Below are positions 17,416-27,097 of a stretch of DNA of 64,000 nt, one piece after another. Each line of letters opens with the position of its first letter. Position 1 is the stretch's first letter. The notes below the pieces were generated by a model, which saw nothing but the letters and a program-made list of their open reading frames with translations, had not been told where the DNA came from and did not search any database. This stretch comes from Pseudomonadales bacterium. GTDB taxonomy: Bacteria; Pseudomonadota; Gammaproteobacteria; Pseudomonadales; Azotimanducaceae. The position numbers and the translations under genes are program-made. The stretch covers positions 56,284-120,283 of the forward strand of contig JANQJA010000002.1 of assembly GCA_028281885.1 (NCBI GenBank). Direction: 5' to 3'.

Positions 17416-19176
17416 ATGAAGGTCTGTCTTGGACAAATCAATACGACGCCAGGAGACTTTGATGGCAACCTGGCCGCCATTATTGATGGCATTGATGTGG
17501 CTGCTGCCAATGATTGCGATGTTATTGTCTTTCCCGAACTCTGTATTCCAGGTTATCTCCATCAGGACCTGATCTATCACACCGCCTACGTTGATCGAAA
17601 CCTCGCTGTACTCGATCAGGTGCGGGCGTACACGTTAAAGCTTCCGCCGACGTTACATGTCGTGGTTGGTTTCATCGATCGCAACGAAGGAGCCGGCAAG
17701 CCCTTCTTTAATCGTGCTGCAGTGATCTCTGCTGGGGAAATTGTCGGCGTTTACACCAAGCAGCTATTACCTTTTTACGATGTGTTTGATGAGCTTCGTT
17801 ACTACGAGCCCGGATCAGAACTGCTGACCGTGACGATCGCTGGCCGGGTGGTGGGGATCACCATCTGCGAGGATCTCTGGAACGATAAGGCATCCGATGA
17901 CTACAGTGCCGAGAACAACCCCTATCAGCGCTACCGGGACGCCGGTGTGAATGTGGTGTTGTCGCTCAACGCATCTCCCTTTGTTCAGGACAAAACCTGG
18001 CAGCGCATGCACATGATTGCGCCAGGTACGCTGACGGACATGAGCGTTATCTACGTCAATCAATGGGGCGGTCAGGACGAGCTGGTATTTGATGGTCAGA
18101 GTTTTGTGGTGCGAAATGGTGACTTGCTGCACCTTTCCAGATCCGTCGAGGAAAACAGCTTCGATGTCGTGGATCTGGATCAGCCTTCGTTGATTGCAGA
18201 TGTTTATTTGCCCGAGTTTCGAGAGGCGGTGCGCAACATCAGCGCCGATCTTTATCGTTTGCTCGTCGTTGGTCTGCGGGACTATGCACGAAAGTCAGGG
18301 TTCTCCCAAATCGTACTGGCATCGAGCGGCGGGGTGGACAGTGCAGTGGTCTGCCAACTCGCCTGCGACGCCATCGGTGCGAAGAATGTCCACGCGATTC
18401 GGATGCCGTCGATTTTTAGCAGCGATCATTCCCGGGACGATGCCATTGCGTTGCATGACGCGCTGGGTTGCTGGGATTACGAAGTCGGCATCGATCATAA
18501 GGACATGGTTGAGCGGCTCAATGAGCTGTACCGAATCCATGGTCATCAGGCAGACAATCTGGTTGCATCGGTTGAAACTTCCGGACGCTACAACCATACG
18601 GCCGATGAAAATATTCAGGCGAGATTGCGGGACGTTTATCTGATGCATTTCAGTAACGCGTTCGGTGCCATGCCGCTGTCGACGGGGAACAAGACGGAAT
18701 CTGCGTGTGGCTATTACACCCACTTCGACATGAATTTCAGTTACGCGCCGATCAAGGATCTGTACAAGTTTGAGGTCATGGAGATCGCACAAAACTGTGC
18801 TGCCATCCCGGAGAACATCTGGAGAAAACCGCCAAGTGCTGAATTGGCGCCCGATCAGACGGATGAAGCGAGTCTGCTCTCCTATGCCATTCTCGACCCG
18901 ATTGTCCGCGCCTATGTCGAAGACTACGTCTCAAGATTCGAACCGTTTCTTGCCTGGCTTGAAACGCAGGCGGAAACCGGCAGACACTGCTCGATAGACC
19001 CCGACGCACTGGCCCGTTGGACTCGCACAGAATCCGCCGCGGCTGACTTCGATCGCATTATCAGCCTGATGGGCAAGATGGAATACAAGCGCCGCCAGAC
19101 CTGCCCAGGGACCAAGGTCACCGGGGTCGCGTTCGGCATCGGCCGTCGTATTCCGATTGTCGAAAAGTGGTCCTAG
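17416..19176 (+). CDS. nadE: Glutamine-dependent NAD+ synthetase
   Basis: 586 residues. The N-terminal nitrilase-type glutaminase domain (about 1-270) has the catalytic triad context FPELCIPGY (Glu), YTKQLLPFYD (Lys) and GITICEDLW (Cys). The C-terminal synthetase domain carries the ATP-pyrophosphatase P-loop SSGGVDSAVV near residue 305 and STGNKTE. It converts deamido-NAD to NAD+ using ammonia from glutamine. Start and stop are sharp: the ATG directly abuts the ctaA TGA. It is convergent with hsp20, with about 90 nt between them and no clear terminator. Confidence 0.96.
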   Translation: MKVCLGQINTTPGDFDGNLAAIIDGIDVAAANDCDVIVFPELCIPGYLHQDLIYHTAYVDRNLAVLDQVRAYTLKLPPTLHVVVGFIDRNEGAGKPFFNRAAVISAGEIVGVYTKQLLPFYDVFDELRYYEPGSELLTVTIAGRVVGITICEDLWNDKASDDYSAENNPYQRYRDAGVNVVLSLNASPFVQDKTWQRMHMIAPGTLTDMSVIYVNQWGGQDELVFDGQSFVVRNGDLLHLSRSVEENSFDVVDLDQPSLIADVYLPEFREAVRNISADLYRLLVVGLRDYARKSGFSQIVLASSGGVDSAVVCQLACDAIGAKNVHAIRMPSIFSSDHSRDDAIALHDALGCWDYEVGIDHKDMVERLNELYRIHGHQADNLVASVETSGRYNHTADENIQARLRDVYLMHFSNAFGAMPLSTGNKTESACGYYTHFDMNFSYAPIKDLYKFEVMEIAQNCAAIPENIWRKPPSAELAPDQTDEASLLSYAILDPIVRAYVEDYVSRFEPFLAWLETQAETGRHCSIDPDALARWTRTESAAADFDRIISLMGKMEYKRRQTCPGTKVTGVAFGIGRRIPIVEKWS

Positions 19177-19268
19177 CGCGGGTATTGCATCAAATGCCTG
19201 AATTCATGTATCTCCCCGCATTGCTTGACTCAGACGACCAGTCCAGATGACTTGAAGCGATATGCGCG

Positions 19269-19703
19269 TTAGCTGACCGTAATTGAACGGGGCTGGTTTC
19301 GTTCACCTTTCGGAATCCTGAGTTCGAGCACGCCGTTGTTGACCTTCGCGGTGATGCCCTCAGCGTCGGCAGAATCAGGCAATGTGAACTGACGGACAAA
19401 CGATCCGCTGATTCGTTCGCGACGCTTGAAACCACCCTCTTCTTCCTCCCGCTCGGTACTGCGTTCGCCCCGAATTGTCAGGACGTTGCGGTCCAGGGTG
19501 ATGTCGACGTCCCTGGGATCGACCCCGGGTACGTCAGCGAGAACCAGAAAGCCTGATTCTTCTTCACGAATATCAATGCTGGGAATCCACGAACTGGTGT
19601 CGTAGGTACTGGGCTCGCCTGAAGCGTCGCCGTCAAAGACCCGGGCGAGGTCACGGTGAAGCTGGTTCAAGGCGCCGAGTGGCGAATAGATTAGCTGACT
19701 CAT
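19269..19703 (-). CDS. Small heat-shock protein (Hsp20/alpha-crystallin)
   Basis: 144 residues. An alpha-crystallin domain covers about 45-135 (DVPGVDPRDVDITLDRNVLTI, split by RGERS), followed by the C-terminal tail ELRIPKGERNQPRSITVS, which holds the hydrophobic-x-hydrophobic anchor region. It is an ATP-independent holdase against protein aggregation. GGAGT lies 8 nt upstream of the ATG. It is divergent from the universal stress protein gene across 155 nt, an arrangement suggesting shared stress control. Confidence 0.94.
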   Translation of the reverse strand: MSQLIYSPLGALNQLHRDLARVFDGDASGEPSTYDTSSWIPSIDIREEESGFLVLADVPGVDPRDVDITLDRNVLTIRGERSTEREEEEGGFKRRERISGSFVRQFTLPDSADAEGITAKVNNGVLELRIPKGERNQPRSITVS

Positions 19704-19789
19704 GGTGACTACTCCTTAATCGATTGAATGGCTCTGGTCCTACATAGATCTGGCGGCGGATTTTTCAAGAGCTTGAGAAAGAAATAATT

Positions 19790-19830
19790 ATGACCTTGAT
19801 CAACGCCGGGATCGTCCCCATTGATATACT
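19790..19830 (+). promoter_or_regulatory. FNR/ANR-type promoter of the universal stress protein gene
   Basis: ATGAC-CTTG-ATCAA (19790-19803) matches the FNR consensus in 8 of 10 bases and has the same half-sites as the ccoN box. TATACT at 19825-19830 is the same -10 hexamer as at ccoN. The inferred start near 19837 gives a box centre of about -40. It supports the downstream ATG at 19859 as the true start. Confidence 0.7.
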
Positions 19831-19858
19831 CTGCAACAGTCAAATACGGGAGATCGTG

Positions 19859-20305
19859 ATGGCGAAATACGCGAAGGTGCTCTTGGCACTGGACTTTCAT
19901 GGCGACAACGCGGAGATCATTGAAAAAGGATCGGAGATTGCTGCGTCAAACGGGGCGACAACCTACCTGATTCACGTTAACGAACCCCTGGCCATCGCCT
20001 ATGCTGCGGACGGAATGACCTGGAGTGATCAGGTGGTTTCGCTGGAAGCCAGCCTGAGGAAAGAAGCCCAGACCAAGATGGCGGATGTCGCCAGACGCCT
20101 CGATGTTGATGAGGACAACTGTCTGATTCGGGAAGGACGACCATCGACCGAGATCCACAAGGCAGTCGATGAGCTTGGTATAGACCTGATTGTCATGGGA
20201 ACTCATGGCCAGTCCGGGCTTCAGCTATTGCTGGGTTCAACGGCGACCAGTGTCCTGCACGGTGTGACCTGTGACGTGCTGACGGTCCGAATCGGGGACG
20301 ATTGA
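19859..20305 (+). CDS. Universal stress protein, UspA family
   Basis: 148 residues from MAKYAKVLLALDF, the family N-terminus. A 23-residue upstream extension was rejected because it overlaps the FNR-type promoter. The ATP-binding motif GTHGQSGLQLLLGSTATSVL (G-2x-G-9x-G-S/T type) lies near residues 112-131. Usp proteins of this kind are often induced on oxygen limitation or stationary phase. The gene converges with an AstE-like gene, their stops 4 nt apart. Confidence 0.93.
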   Translation: MAKYAKVLLALDFHGDNAEIIEKGSEIAASNGATTYLIHVNEPLAIAYAADGMTWSDQVVSLEASLRKEAQTKMADVARRLDVDEDNCLIREGRPSTEIHKAVDELGIDLIVMGTHGQSGLQLLLGSTATSVLHGVTCDVLTVRIGDD

Positions 20306-20309
20306 CCGG

Positions 20310-21326
20310 TCAGGCAGGGACCAGATATAGCAGGCAGTCGCGTTTGGCGATAACTGCATCGGTCGTTGCCAGAAATATCGTCACTGGTCTTCGCGTGACC
20401 AGTAATCCATCGTCGCTCGCAAAGTAATCGTCGATAGAATCGCCACCGCTGGCGCTGGCAAGCTGTAGTTCGTTGATAGCGGTGGGTTCTGCCCATCCTA
20501 TCGCGTGTCCTTTCGGCAGGGTTCTAAAGTTGAGCTGGTCAATGGTGTTAAACAGGGTGATGTGGGCAGACTCATCGACCGATGCAGAGTACTGTAGTCG
20601 GGTCTGCTCGCCGACGATGAGGCGGTGAGGATGCCGCAGAATCTCCAGCGTTCGATGTTCCCGGTTCAGCAGATCGTCACTTATCGTGAAGGCGTTGATG
20701 CCGGCGGCCGCGAGCTGGTCAGCCCGGGGATCCGAGAACCCCCCCACTTCGATGGTCACCACGGGCATGTTGTCGCTTGCCTGTTCGATCAGGGTGCCCA
20801 GCTGTAGATCAAGTATGACCAGCCGGTTGCTGAGATGTCCGGCCAGATTCATCGTTTCCTGTGCATCGCGGGTTGCAATCGCAAAGGGTACGCTGTGTGC
20901 CGACGTATTGTGGACATCAATCACTGCCTCCGGTTCGAACCCGTGCAGGGTTGTCATGATCTCCCGGGCCAGCTGGTGGTCGGATGAATGACCGGGCGGA
21001 TCGTCTTTGCTGAAACACCGGTTTAAATCCAGCGACCCGGGCAGGTAGCGATGGGAAAAAATCGGCCTGGTCTGGGCGGCGCTGACCGAGGCGATCAGAA
21101 TGCCAAGATTGGTGGCAGGGATGTCACCACGTTGCAACAGTTCGAATATCGCCTTCAACCCGGAGGGCTCGTTGCCGTGCAGCAGCGTGACGATCGCCCG
21201 GTTTCGATGGGTATCGCGTCCGGGGAGGGTGAACCACGTCGGTCCTTCGAGCGAGTGCAGGAAGTCGATATGACTGGAACCCAGTTGGTCCGGTCCGGGA
21301 GCTTCGCGGTGCTGAAGGTGGCGCAT
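20310..21326 (-). CDS. Succinylglutamate desuccinylase/aspartoacylase-family zinc hydrolase
   Basis: 338 residues of the M14-like AstE/AspA fold. Zn ligands and catalytic context are visible: HGNEPSG (His, Glu), LDLNRCF (Arg substrate contact), VIDVHNTSAHS (second His) and VTIEVGG (catalytic Glu). It should hydrolyse an N-acyl amino acid or a related amide, but the substrate is not inferable. No arginine-succinyltransferase (ast) genes are nearby. It is divergent from a YbdK-type ligase gene across 39 nt, so the two may form a glutamate- or peptide-related pair (inference). Confidence 0.85.
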   Translation of the reverse strand: MRHLQHREAPGPDQLGSSHIDFLHSLEGPTWFTLPGRDTHRNRAIVTLLHGNEPSGLKAIFELLQRGDIPATNLGILIASVSAAQTRPIFSHRYLPGSLDLNRCFSKDDPPGHSSDHQLAREIMTTLHGFEPEAVIDVHNTSAHSVPFAIATRDAQETMNLAGHLSNRLVILDLQLGTLIEQASDNMPVVTIEVGGFSDPRADQLAAAGINAFTISDDLLNREHRTLEILRHPHRLIVGEQTRLQYSASVDESAHITLFNTIDQLNFRTLPKGHAIGWAEPTAINELQLASASGGDSIDDYFASDDGLLVTRRPVTIFLATTDAVIAKRDCLLYLVPA

Positions 21327-21365
21327 GACGTTATTATAGATGCCCTGATCTGATGGCGGTCTGGA

Positions 21366-22502
21366 ATGAAGCTCGAAGAACCTGATTTCACGCTCGGGGT
21401 TGAAGAAGAGTACCTGCTGGTCGATCTTGAGACACGCGATCTGGTCAGTGATCCTGCGCCTGAATTGATGCTGGCGTGTATCAATCGTTGTGGTGAGCAG
21501 GTCAGCCCGGAATTGATGCGATCCCAGATTGAAATAGGGACACGGGTCTGTACTTCAGTCGCCGAAGCCAGGGGGGAACTGGTCAGGCTCAGGGCTATCA
21601 TTGTCGAGGAGTGCCGCCGGCACGGCTATGCGCCCCTCGCCGTATCCACCCATCCGTTTGCCCGCTGGCTGGAACAAAAACAGACTGAAAAAGACCGATA
21701 CAGTGACCTGACTCGTGAGATGCAGGCGGCAGCCCGCCGACTGCTCATCTGCGGCATGCATGTCCATGTTGGCATCGAAAACCGGGAACTGCGCATTGAT
21801 CTGCTGAATCAGCTTTCCTATTTTCTGCCCCATCTGCTCGCTCTGTCCTGCTCGTCGCCGTTCTGGGAAGGTGAGAACACCGGGCTCAAGTCGTATCGCC
21901 TGACGGTGTTTGACAGTCTGCCGCGCACCGGCCTGCCGGAGCAGTTCGCCAGCTATGGCGAATATGAACGGCATGTGAGTGTCCTGGTGGAAGCGGGACT
22001 CATTGAGGATGCGACGCGCATCTGGTGGGATGTTCGTCCCAGCGCCCGCTTCCCCACTCTCGAAACACGGGTGATGGATGTCTGTACCAATCTCGACCAT
22101 GCGGTAAGTCTTGTGGCGCTAACGGTCTGTCTGATGCGGATGCTCTACCGGCTCAGACGAGACAATCAACGCTGGAGGGTCTATGCGGACATGCTGATCA
22201 ATGAGAATCGCTGGCGTGCCATGCGTTATTCGTTCGATGAAGGCATGATTGACCTCGCCAAGAGTGAAGTGGTGCCCTTTGATGAGTTGCTGGATGAACT
22301 GATCGGGTTTATTCGGGAAGACGCCGAAGTGCTCGGTTGCGTGGATGAGATTGAAGCCTTGCACGACATTCTGGTGGACGGCACCAGTGCCCATCGGCAG
22401 CTTCAGATATATGGCCAGGCACTTGCCGAGGGTTTGTCGGCAGACGAGGCATTGACCCGCGTGGTGGACTGGCTTGCCCAGGAGACTGCCCGGTCTCTGT
22501 GA
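21366..22502 (+). CDS. Carboxylate-amine ligase, glutamate-cysteine ligase type 2 (YbdK family)
   Basis: 378 residues. FTLGVEEEYLLVDLETRDLV at the N-terminus and ICGMHVHVGIENRE mark the GCS2 family of ATP-dependent carboxylate-amine ligases. PSARFPTLETRVMDVC is a further family block. E. coli YbdK has weak gamma-glutamylcysteine ligase activity, but the physiological substrate of these proteins is generally unclear. The PPi-phosphofructokinase gene follows 27 nt downstream in the same direction. Confidence 0.88.
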   Translation: MKLEEPDFTLGVEEEYLLVDLETRDLVSDPAPELMLACINRCGEQVSPELMRSQIEIGTRVCTSVAEARGELVRLRAIIVEECRRHGYAPLAVSTHPFARWLEQKQTEKDRYSDLTREMQAAARRLLICGMHVHVGIENRELRIDLLNQLSYFLPHLLALSCSSPFWEGENTGLKSYRLTVFDSLPRTGLPEQFASYGEYERHVSVLVEAGLIEDATRIWWDVRPSARFPTLETRVMDVCTNLDHAVSLVALTVCLMRMLYRLRRDNQRWRVYADMLINENRWRAMRYSFDEGMIDLAKSEVVPFDELLDELIGFIREDAEVLGCVDEIEALHDILVDGTSAHRQLQIYGQALAEGLSADEALTRVVDWLAQETARSL

Positions 22503-22529
22503 GTTGAAGATGTAGTAACAGGAGTTAGC

Positions 22530-23792
22530 ATGTCAGGAAAGAATATCTTCTACGCCCAGAGCGGGGGCGTGACCGCGGTGATCAATGCCTCGGCCTGCGG
22601 GGTCATCGAGACGGCGCGCCGCAACCGAAAGTTCGGCAAGGTCCTGGCTGGCCGTAACGGCATTATCGGTGCTCTGAGAGAAGAGTTGATCGACACCTCG
22701 AAAGAGTCGGTGCAGGCGATAAAGGGTTTGCGCTATACACCTTCCGGTGCCTTTGGCTCCTGCCGCTACAAGCTCTCTGCCGTGGAGAATAACCGGCGTG
22801 AGTATGAGCGACTGATCGAAGTGTTTCGGGCCCATGAGATTGGCTATTTTTTTTACAATGGCGGCGGCGACAGTCAGGACACGGCGAACAAGGTGGCTGA
22901 ATTCAGTCGTGCGGCAGATTATCCGATCACCTGTATTGGAATTCCCAAGACGGTCGACAATGACCTGCCCCTCACTGACTGTTGCCCGGGCTTCGGCTCC
23001 GTTGCCAAGTATGTCGCAGTTTCGACTCTGGAGGCGGGGCTTGATGTCGCGTCGATGGCAGAGTCTTCCACCAAGGTATTTGTGCTCGAAGTGATGGGGC
23101 GGCATGCCGGCTGGATTGCGGCGGCGGCGGGTCTGGCCGGTGACAAGCGAGGGGAGCCGCCTCATGTGATCCTGTTTCCGGAGATCGCGTTCGATCAGGA
23201 GCGGTTCCTGGCGCGCGTGAAGACCTGTGTGGACCGGTACGGTAGCTGCGTCATCGTGGCGTCTGAAGGTGCCCAGTATGCCGATGGCCGATTTCTTGCC
23301 GATGCGGGAAGTATGGATGCCTTTGGCCATACTCAACTGGGCGGGGTGGCCCCGACACTGGTCGACATGATCAGGACGGCGCATGGCTACAAGTGTCACT
23401 GGTCGGTGGCTGATTACCTGCAACGGGCCGCGCGCCATATCGCATCAGCGACCGACGTTGAGCAGGCCTATGCCGTCGGCAAGGCGGCGGTTGAGTTTGC
23501 GGCCGAAGGCAGAAATGCGGTCATGCCGATTATCCGCAGGGGGAAAGGCAAGCACTATCGCTGGAGTATCGATGAGGCGCCTCTGTCCAGAGTGGCCAAC
23601 GTTGAACGCAAGATGCCGCGCTCCTATATCAGCGCGGATGGCTTTGGCATTACGGGGAAGGCAAGGGAATATCTGGCGCCCTTGATCCGCGGTGAAGACT
23701 ATCCGACGTTCAAGAACGGCGTACCCGTCTACTCGCGCTTGAAGAACCGGCTGGTCAGAAAAAAGTTGCCGGCTTTTGATATCGAGGGCTGA
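22530..23792 (+). CDS. pfp: Pyrophosphate-dependent 6-phosphofructokinase
   Basis: 420 residues of the phosphofructokinase fold. Two diagnostic positions favour PPi as phosphoryl donor: GGGDSQDTA has Asp where ATP enzymes have Gly (GGDGS), and PKTVDND has Lys where ATP enzymes have Gly (PGTIDND). EVMGRHAGWIAAAAGL is the fructose-6-phosphate binding block. The reaction is reversible, so it can serve glycolysis or gluconeogenesis. Next to it, convergent, is a membrane pyrophosphatase, the other main consumer of PPi. A bidirectional terminator separates them. Confidence 0.9.
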   Translation: MSGKNIFYAQSGGVTAVINASACGVIETARRNRKFGKVLAGRNGIIGALREELIDTSKESVQAIKGLRYTPSGAFGSCRYKLSAVENNRREYERLIEVFRAHEIGYFFYNGGGDSQDTANKVAEFSRAADYPITCIGIPKTVDNDLPLTDCCPGFGSVAKYVAVSTLEAGLDVASMAESSTKVFVLEVMGRHAGWIAAAAGLAGDKRGEPPHVILFPEIAFDQERFLARVKTCVDRYGSCVIVASEGAQYADGRFLADAGSMDAFGHTQLGGVAPTLVDMIRTAHGYKCHWSVADYLQRAARHIASATDVEQAYAVGKAAVEFAAEGRNAVMPIIRRGKGKHYRWSIDEAPLSRVANVERKMPRSYISADGFGITGKAREYLAPLIRGEDYPTFKNGVPVYSRLKNRLVRKKLPAFDIEG

Positions 23793-23819
23793 GCCAAGAA
23801 AATAGAAAGAACAAGAAAC

Positions 23820-23850
23820 AAAAAAGGCGACCCTGAGGCCGCCTTTTTTT
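23820..23850. terminator. Bidirectional rho-independent terminator between pfp and hppA
   Basis: Arms 23820-23829 (AAAAAAGGCG) and 23840-23849 (CGCCTTTTTT) are exact complements around a 10-nt loop. The flanking A-run and T-run make it work on both strands, which suits the convergent pfp and hppA genes. Confidence 0.9.
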
Positions 23851-23879
23851 ATGGCGCTTTTGCGATTAGTGCTTTGCGA

Positions 23880-25904
23880 CTACAGCAGCGGCGCAATCAC
23901 CAGCGAAACAATCGCCATGACGTTGATGAGAATATTCATCGACGGGCCTGACGTGTCCTTGAAGGGGTCGCCAACGGTGTCACCGACAACCGCTGCCGCG
24001 TGAACCTCTGAACCTTTGCCGCCAAGGTTGCCTTTCTCAACATACTTCTTGGCGTTATCCCAGGCACCGCCCGCATTGGCCATCATCAGCGCCAGCAGGA
24101 CACAACCCAGAAGGGCGCCAGCAAGCATGCCGCCCAGGGTTTCCGCACCCAGCGTAAAGCCTACCAGCGGAGGCATCGCAACCGCGATCACACCGGGCAG
24201 GACCATCTTCTTGAGTGCTGCCCGGGTGGCGATATCGACGCAGCGAGCACTGTCAGGCTGGGCGTTACCTTCCATGAGCCCCGGAATTTCACGGAACTGT
24301 CGGCGGATCTCTTCGATCATCTCCATCGCCGCGTCACCCACCGCAGTCATGGTAATCGAGGCGATCAGGAACGGCAGGATGCCACCGATAAACACACCGG
24401 TCAGCACACTGGGGTCGGATAGCTCAAGATTGAAGCTATCGTTGGTGTGGTGCATGGTCTCGACAAAAGCGGCAATGATGGCCAGCGCGGCCAGCGCGGC
24501 TGCGCCGATGGCGAAGCCTTTGCCGATCGCCGCGGTGGTGTTGCCGACCTCGTCCAGACTGTCGGTAATCTCCCGGATATCGGGGCCGAGTTCCCCCATT
24601 TCGGCGATGCCGCCGGCGTTGTCGGCGACAGGACCATAGGCGTCTAGCGCCATGGTCATGCCAACCGTGGCGAGCATGCCGACGGCGGCGATGCCAACAC
24701 CGTAGAGACCCGCGAGATGTGTCGATATATAGATGATCGCGCTGATCGCGAGAATGGGGATGACAACTGACTGCATGCCAACGGCAAGTCCGGTGATCAT
24801 GACGGTCGCTGTACCAGTGCGACCTGACTCGGCAATGCGAACGACCGGTGCCTTGGCAGTGTAGTACTCGGTGACGACACCGATGAGCACACCGCCAGCC
24901 GTACCGGCGATGATTGCGAAGAACACTTCAATCGAAATGCCTGTCATTGATGTGAGGCCAAAAGCCGCAATAATGAGAACCGCCGCTGACACCTGGTGAC
25001 CAACGCGAAGCGCTGTTTCGGGCGCGCTGCCCGACATGGCGCGGACAATGATGATGCCGATGATCGAGCAGATCAGACCGACGGAAGCGAGGCCCAGTGG
25101 CAGGAACATGAGTGCGGCCTGACCGCTGTCTGGCGCCAGTTCCGTAATGCTGTATGGGCCGACGACTGCCAGTGTTGCCGCAATGGCTATGGTGGCGATC
25201 ATCGAACCGCAATAGGATTCGAAAATATCTGAACCCATGCCGGCAACGTCGCCGACATTGTCACCGACATTGTCAGCAATCACGCCGGGGTTGCGGGGAT
25301 CGTCTTCGGGGATTCCAGCCTCGACCTTACCTACCAGGTCGGCACCGACGTCGGCGCTCTTGGTGTAGATACCGCCGCCGACACGTGAAAACAGTGCCAC
25401 GCTCGATGCGCCCATACCGAAGCCATGGATTGCCTCGGCTTTTTCCGGGTCGCCACCGAAAAACCAGTACAGGGAACCCAGGCCCAGCAGACCCAGGGAG
25501 GCAACACAGAGGCCCATGATGGAGCCGCCGTAAAAAGCAACGGTGAGGGCGCCGGCCGGACCGGTGGTCTGTGCCGCGGCCGTGGTGCGGACATTCGCTT
25601 TGGTGGCAGAGAACATGCCGAGGTAGCCGGCAGCCGCCGAGGACACGGCGCCGACGGCAAAGGCGAGGGCAGTATTGAAGCCCAGTGGGGAAATCAGAAT
25701 GATCAGGAAGAGCGGTCCGGCGAACATCGCCAGCATCAGGTACTCCCGATGCATGAACACCATGGCTCCCTCATGGATCAGATCCGCGATGGCTTTGATC
25801 TTGTCTCCGCCTTCCGAGTACCGGGTCATCAGTACATAGATAATGAAGGCACAGACGAGGCCAAGAACGCCCATCGCGGGCGGTATCATCGACATGTTAC
25901 TCAT
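23880..25904 (-). CDS. hppA: Membrane-bound cation-translocating pyrophosphatase
   Basis: 674 residues with about 16 transmembrane segments. The signature [20 protein letters not shown] and the acidic repeats [11 protein letters not shown] form the PPi-Mg site. In [10 protein letters not shown] the position that is Lys in K+-independent enzymes is Ala, so a K+-dependent type is expected. Whether it pumps H+ or Na+ cannot be settled by eye. It uses PPi hydrolysis to energise the inner membrane, and together with PPi-phosphofructokinase it suggests that PPi is an energy currency here. Confidence 0.95.
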   Translation of the reverse strand: MSNMSMIPPAMGVLGLVCAFIIYVLMTRYSEGGDKIKAIADLIHEGAMVFMHREYLMLAMFAGPLFLIILISPLGFNTALAFAVGAVSSAAAGYLGMFSATKANVRTTAAAQTTGPAGALTVAFYGGSIMGLCVASLGLLGLGSLYWFFGGDPEKAEAIHGFGMGASSVALFSRVGGGIYTKSADVGADLVGKVEAGIPEDDPRNPGVIADNVGDNVGDVAGMGSDIFESYCGSMIATIAIAATLAVVGPYSITELAPDSGQAALMFLPLGLASVGLICSIIGIIIVRAMSGSAPETALRVGHQVSAAVLIIAAFGLTSMTGISIEVFFAIIAGTAGGVLIGVVTEYYTAKAPVVRIAESGRTGTATVMITGLAVGMQSVVIPILAISAIIYISTHLAGLYGVGIAAVGMLATVGMTMALDAYGPVADNAGGIAEMGELGPDIREITDSLDEVGNTTAAIGKGFAIGAAALAALAIIAAFVETMHHTNDSFNLELSDPSVLTGVFIGGILPFLIASITMTAVGDAAMEMIEEIRRQFREIPGLMEGNAQPDSARCVDIATRAALKKMVLPGVIAVAMPPLVGFTLGAETLGGMLAGALLGCVLLALMMANAGGAWDNAKKYVEKGNLGGKGSEVHAAAVVGDTVGDPFKDTSGPSMNILINVMAIVSLVIAPLL

Positions 25905-25993
25905 AGGGTCCTTTCCGGTTGGTTGGTCTTGTTGTGTAGAAAGCGGGCTATATTACCGGACTGTCCGTTGAATGGAACAGCGGCTATGGCGAC

Positions 25994-26023
25994 GGGTCAG
26001 CCCTCGCTGGGTCAGCCCTCGCT
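25994..26023. repeat. 15-bp tandem duplication at the 3' end of the DUF2333 gene
   Basis: GGGTCAGCCCTCGCT occurs twice in direct succession (25994-26008 and 26009-26023). The second copy contains the stop codon of the DUF2333 gene and the first duplicates it just downstream. It looks like a small slippage duplication. Confidence 0.85.
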
Positions 26024-27049
26024 GAGTAATCTTCTAAGATCGATGATGGCCGCGTTTGCCCGTGAGATGTGTGAACCCATGACCAGCGAATGGTTGGCCA
26101 GCATGCCGAGCCCGCTGCCATTCAGGATAATGGGGCTCCATAGTGTTTCCTGGGTCGGTTCAAGCTCACGGATCACCTGCTGCAGGCTGATCAGCGCATT
26201 CTTGTTTTCGAGCACGTCACGAAAGTCGATTTCTATGGCGCGGAGCAGGTGAATCAATGCCCAGGTGGTGCCGCGAGCTTCGTAGAACACGTCATCGCGC
26301 TCATGCCAGGGGGTCTTGACGATGTTGTCGGCTCGGGTTGGTGTTGATTGTCTTGCCGCCGCCTCGCCGGCAAGCGAGGTGTCGAGCTGGCGCTTGCCGA
26401 TGCTTGCGGAAAGCCGCTGGGACAGGCTGCCCAGCCTCGTTTCCACCTCCGCCAGCCAGATACGCAGGTTATCGGCGCGGGCGTAAAACTGGGCTGATTG
26501 CTGGTCTTCGTCGCCGAGCCGTTTCAGGTAGGCTTCCAGCGCAACGATCCCGCGTCGATACTCGCCTTCAGTATCCGGCAGTATCCAGCTCTCGCTGTCA
26601 AAATAAAACTGGTTTTCTGCCGCCACCAGGTCGACATCTTCCGTCGATTGCGACTGCGAGCGTGACAGGTTGTTTCTGAGGGTGCGGGCCATGTCCCGTA
26701 CCTGGACCAGAACGCCGAATTCCCAGTTCGGCACGTTGTCCATCCAGGCGCCCGGCGGCATCAGGTCATTGGACAGGTAGCCGCCGCGCTTGTCGAGCAG
26801 TGTCTCCGATAGTCGCATCATGGTGGCAACGGTGGTGGTTCCGGTGACCTGCCTGACACCGAGGGCCTGGGTTTTCTGTGTCGTGGTTTCCGTGACGCTG
26901 AACAGCGAAGGTTCATGATCCCAGATAAACCCAACGATGCCGATGATCAGTAACAGGCCTGTTACGATGGCAATAGTACTGCGGCCCAGACTGCTGACCA
27001 GGCCTTCCTGATCCAATGCATCAGAGATTCGCTCTTTCCAGGTGGTCAT
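26012..27049 (-). CDS. DUF2333 family membrane-anchored protein
   Basis: 345 residues with one N-terminal transmembrane helix (about 24-44, STIAIVTGLLLIIGIVGFIW) and a large, presumably periplasmic, helical domain. TVATMMRLSETLLDKRGGYL and the aromatic segment PPGAWMDNVPNWEFGVL are typical of DUF2333, a proteobacterial family of unknown function. It is separated from hppA by 107 nt. A lipoprotein gene on the same strand lies 48 nt upstream, so the two may be cotranscribed. Confidence 0.8.
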   Translation of the reverse strand: MTTWKERISDALDQEGLVSSLGRSTIAIVTGLLLIIGIVGFIWDHEPSLFSVTETTTQKTQALGVRQVTGTTTVATMMRLSETLLDKRGGYLSNDLMPPGAWMDNVPNWEFGVLVQVRDMARTLRNNLSRSQSQSTEDVDLVAAENQFYFDSESWILPDTEGEYRRGIVALEAYLKRLGDEDQQSAQFYARADNLRIWLAEVETRLGSLSQRLSASIGKRQLDTSLAGEAAARQSTPTRADNIVKTPWHERDDVFYEARGTTWALIHLLRAIEIDFRDVLENKNALISLQQVIRELEPTQETLWSPIILNGSGLGMLANHSLVMGSHISRANAAIIDLRRLLSEG

Positions 27050-27097
27050 GTCAGCGGCGCCAGTCGGTTCGAGAAGTGAAAACTCATGGTAACGGAA

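Noticed and set aside
19741..19775. A CTTGAAA element upstream of hsp20 suggesting a sigma-32 promoter
   Set aside because: The -35-like heptamer is present, but the only CCnnATnT-like -10 lies about 10 nt away, too close for a heat-shock promoter.
22533..23438. A 301-codon frame antisense to the PPi-phosphofructokinase gene
   Set aside because: No homologous features; opposite strand carries complete substrate-binding motifs.
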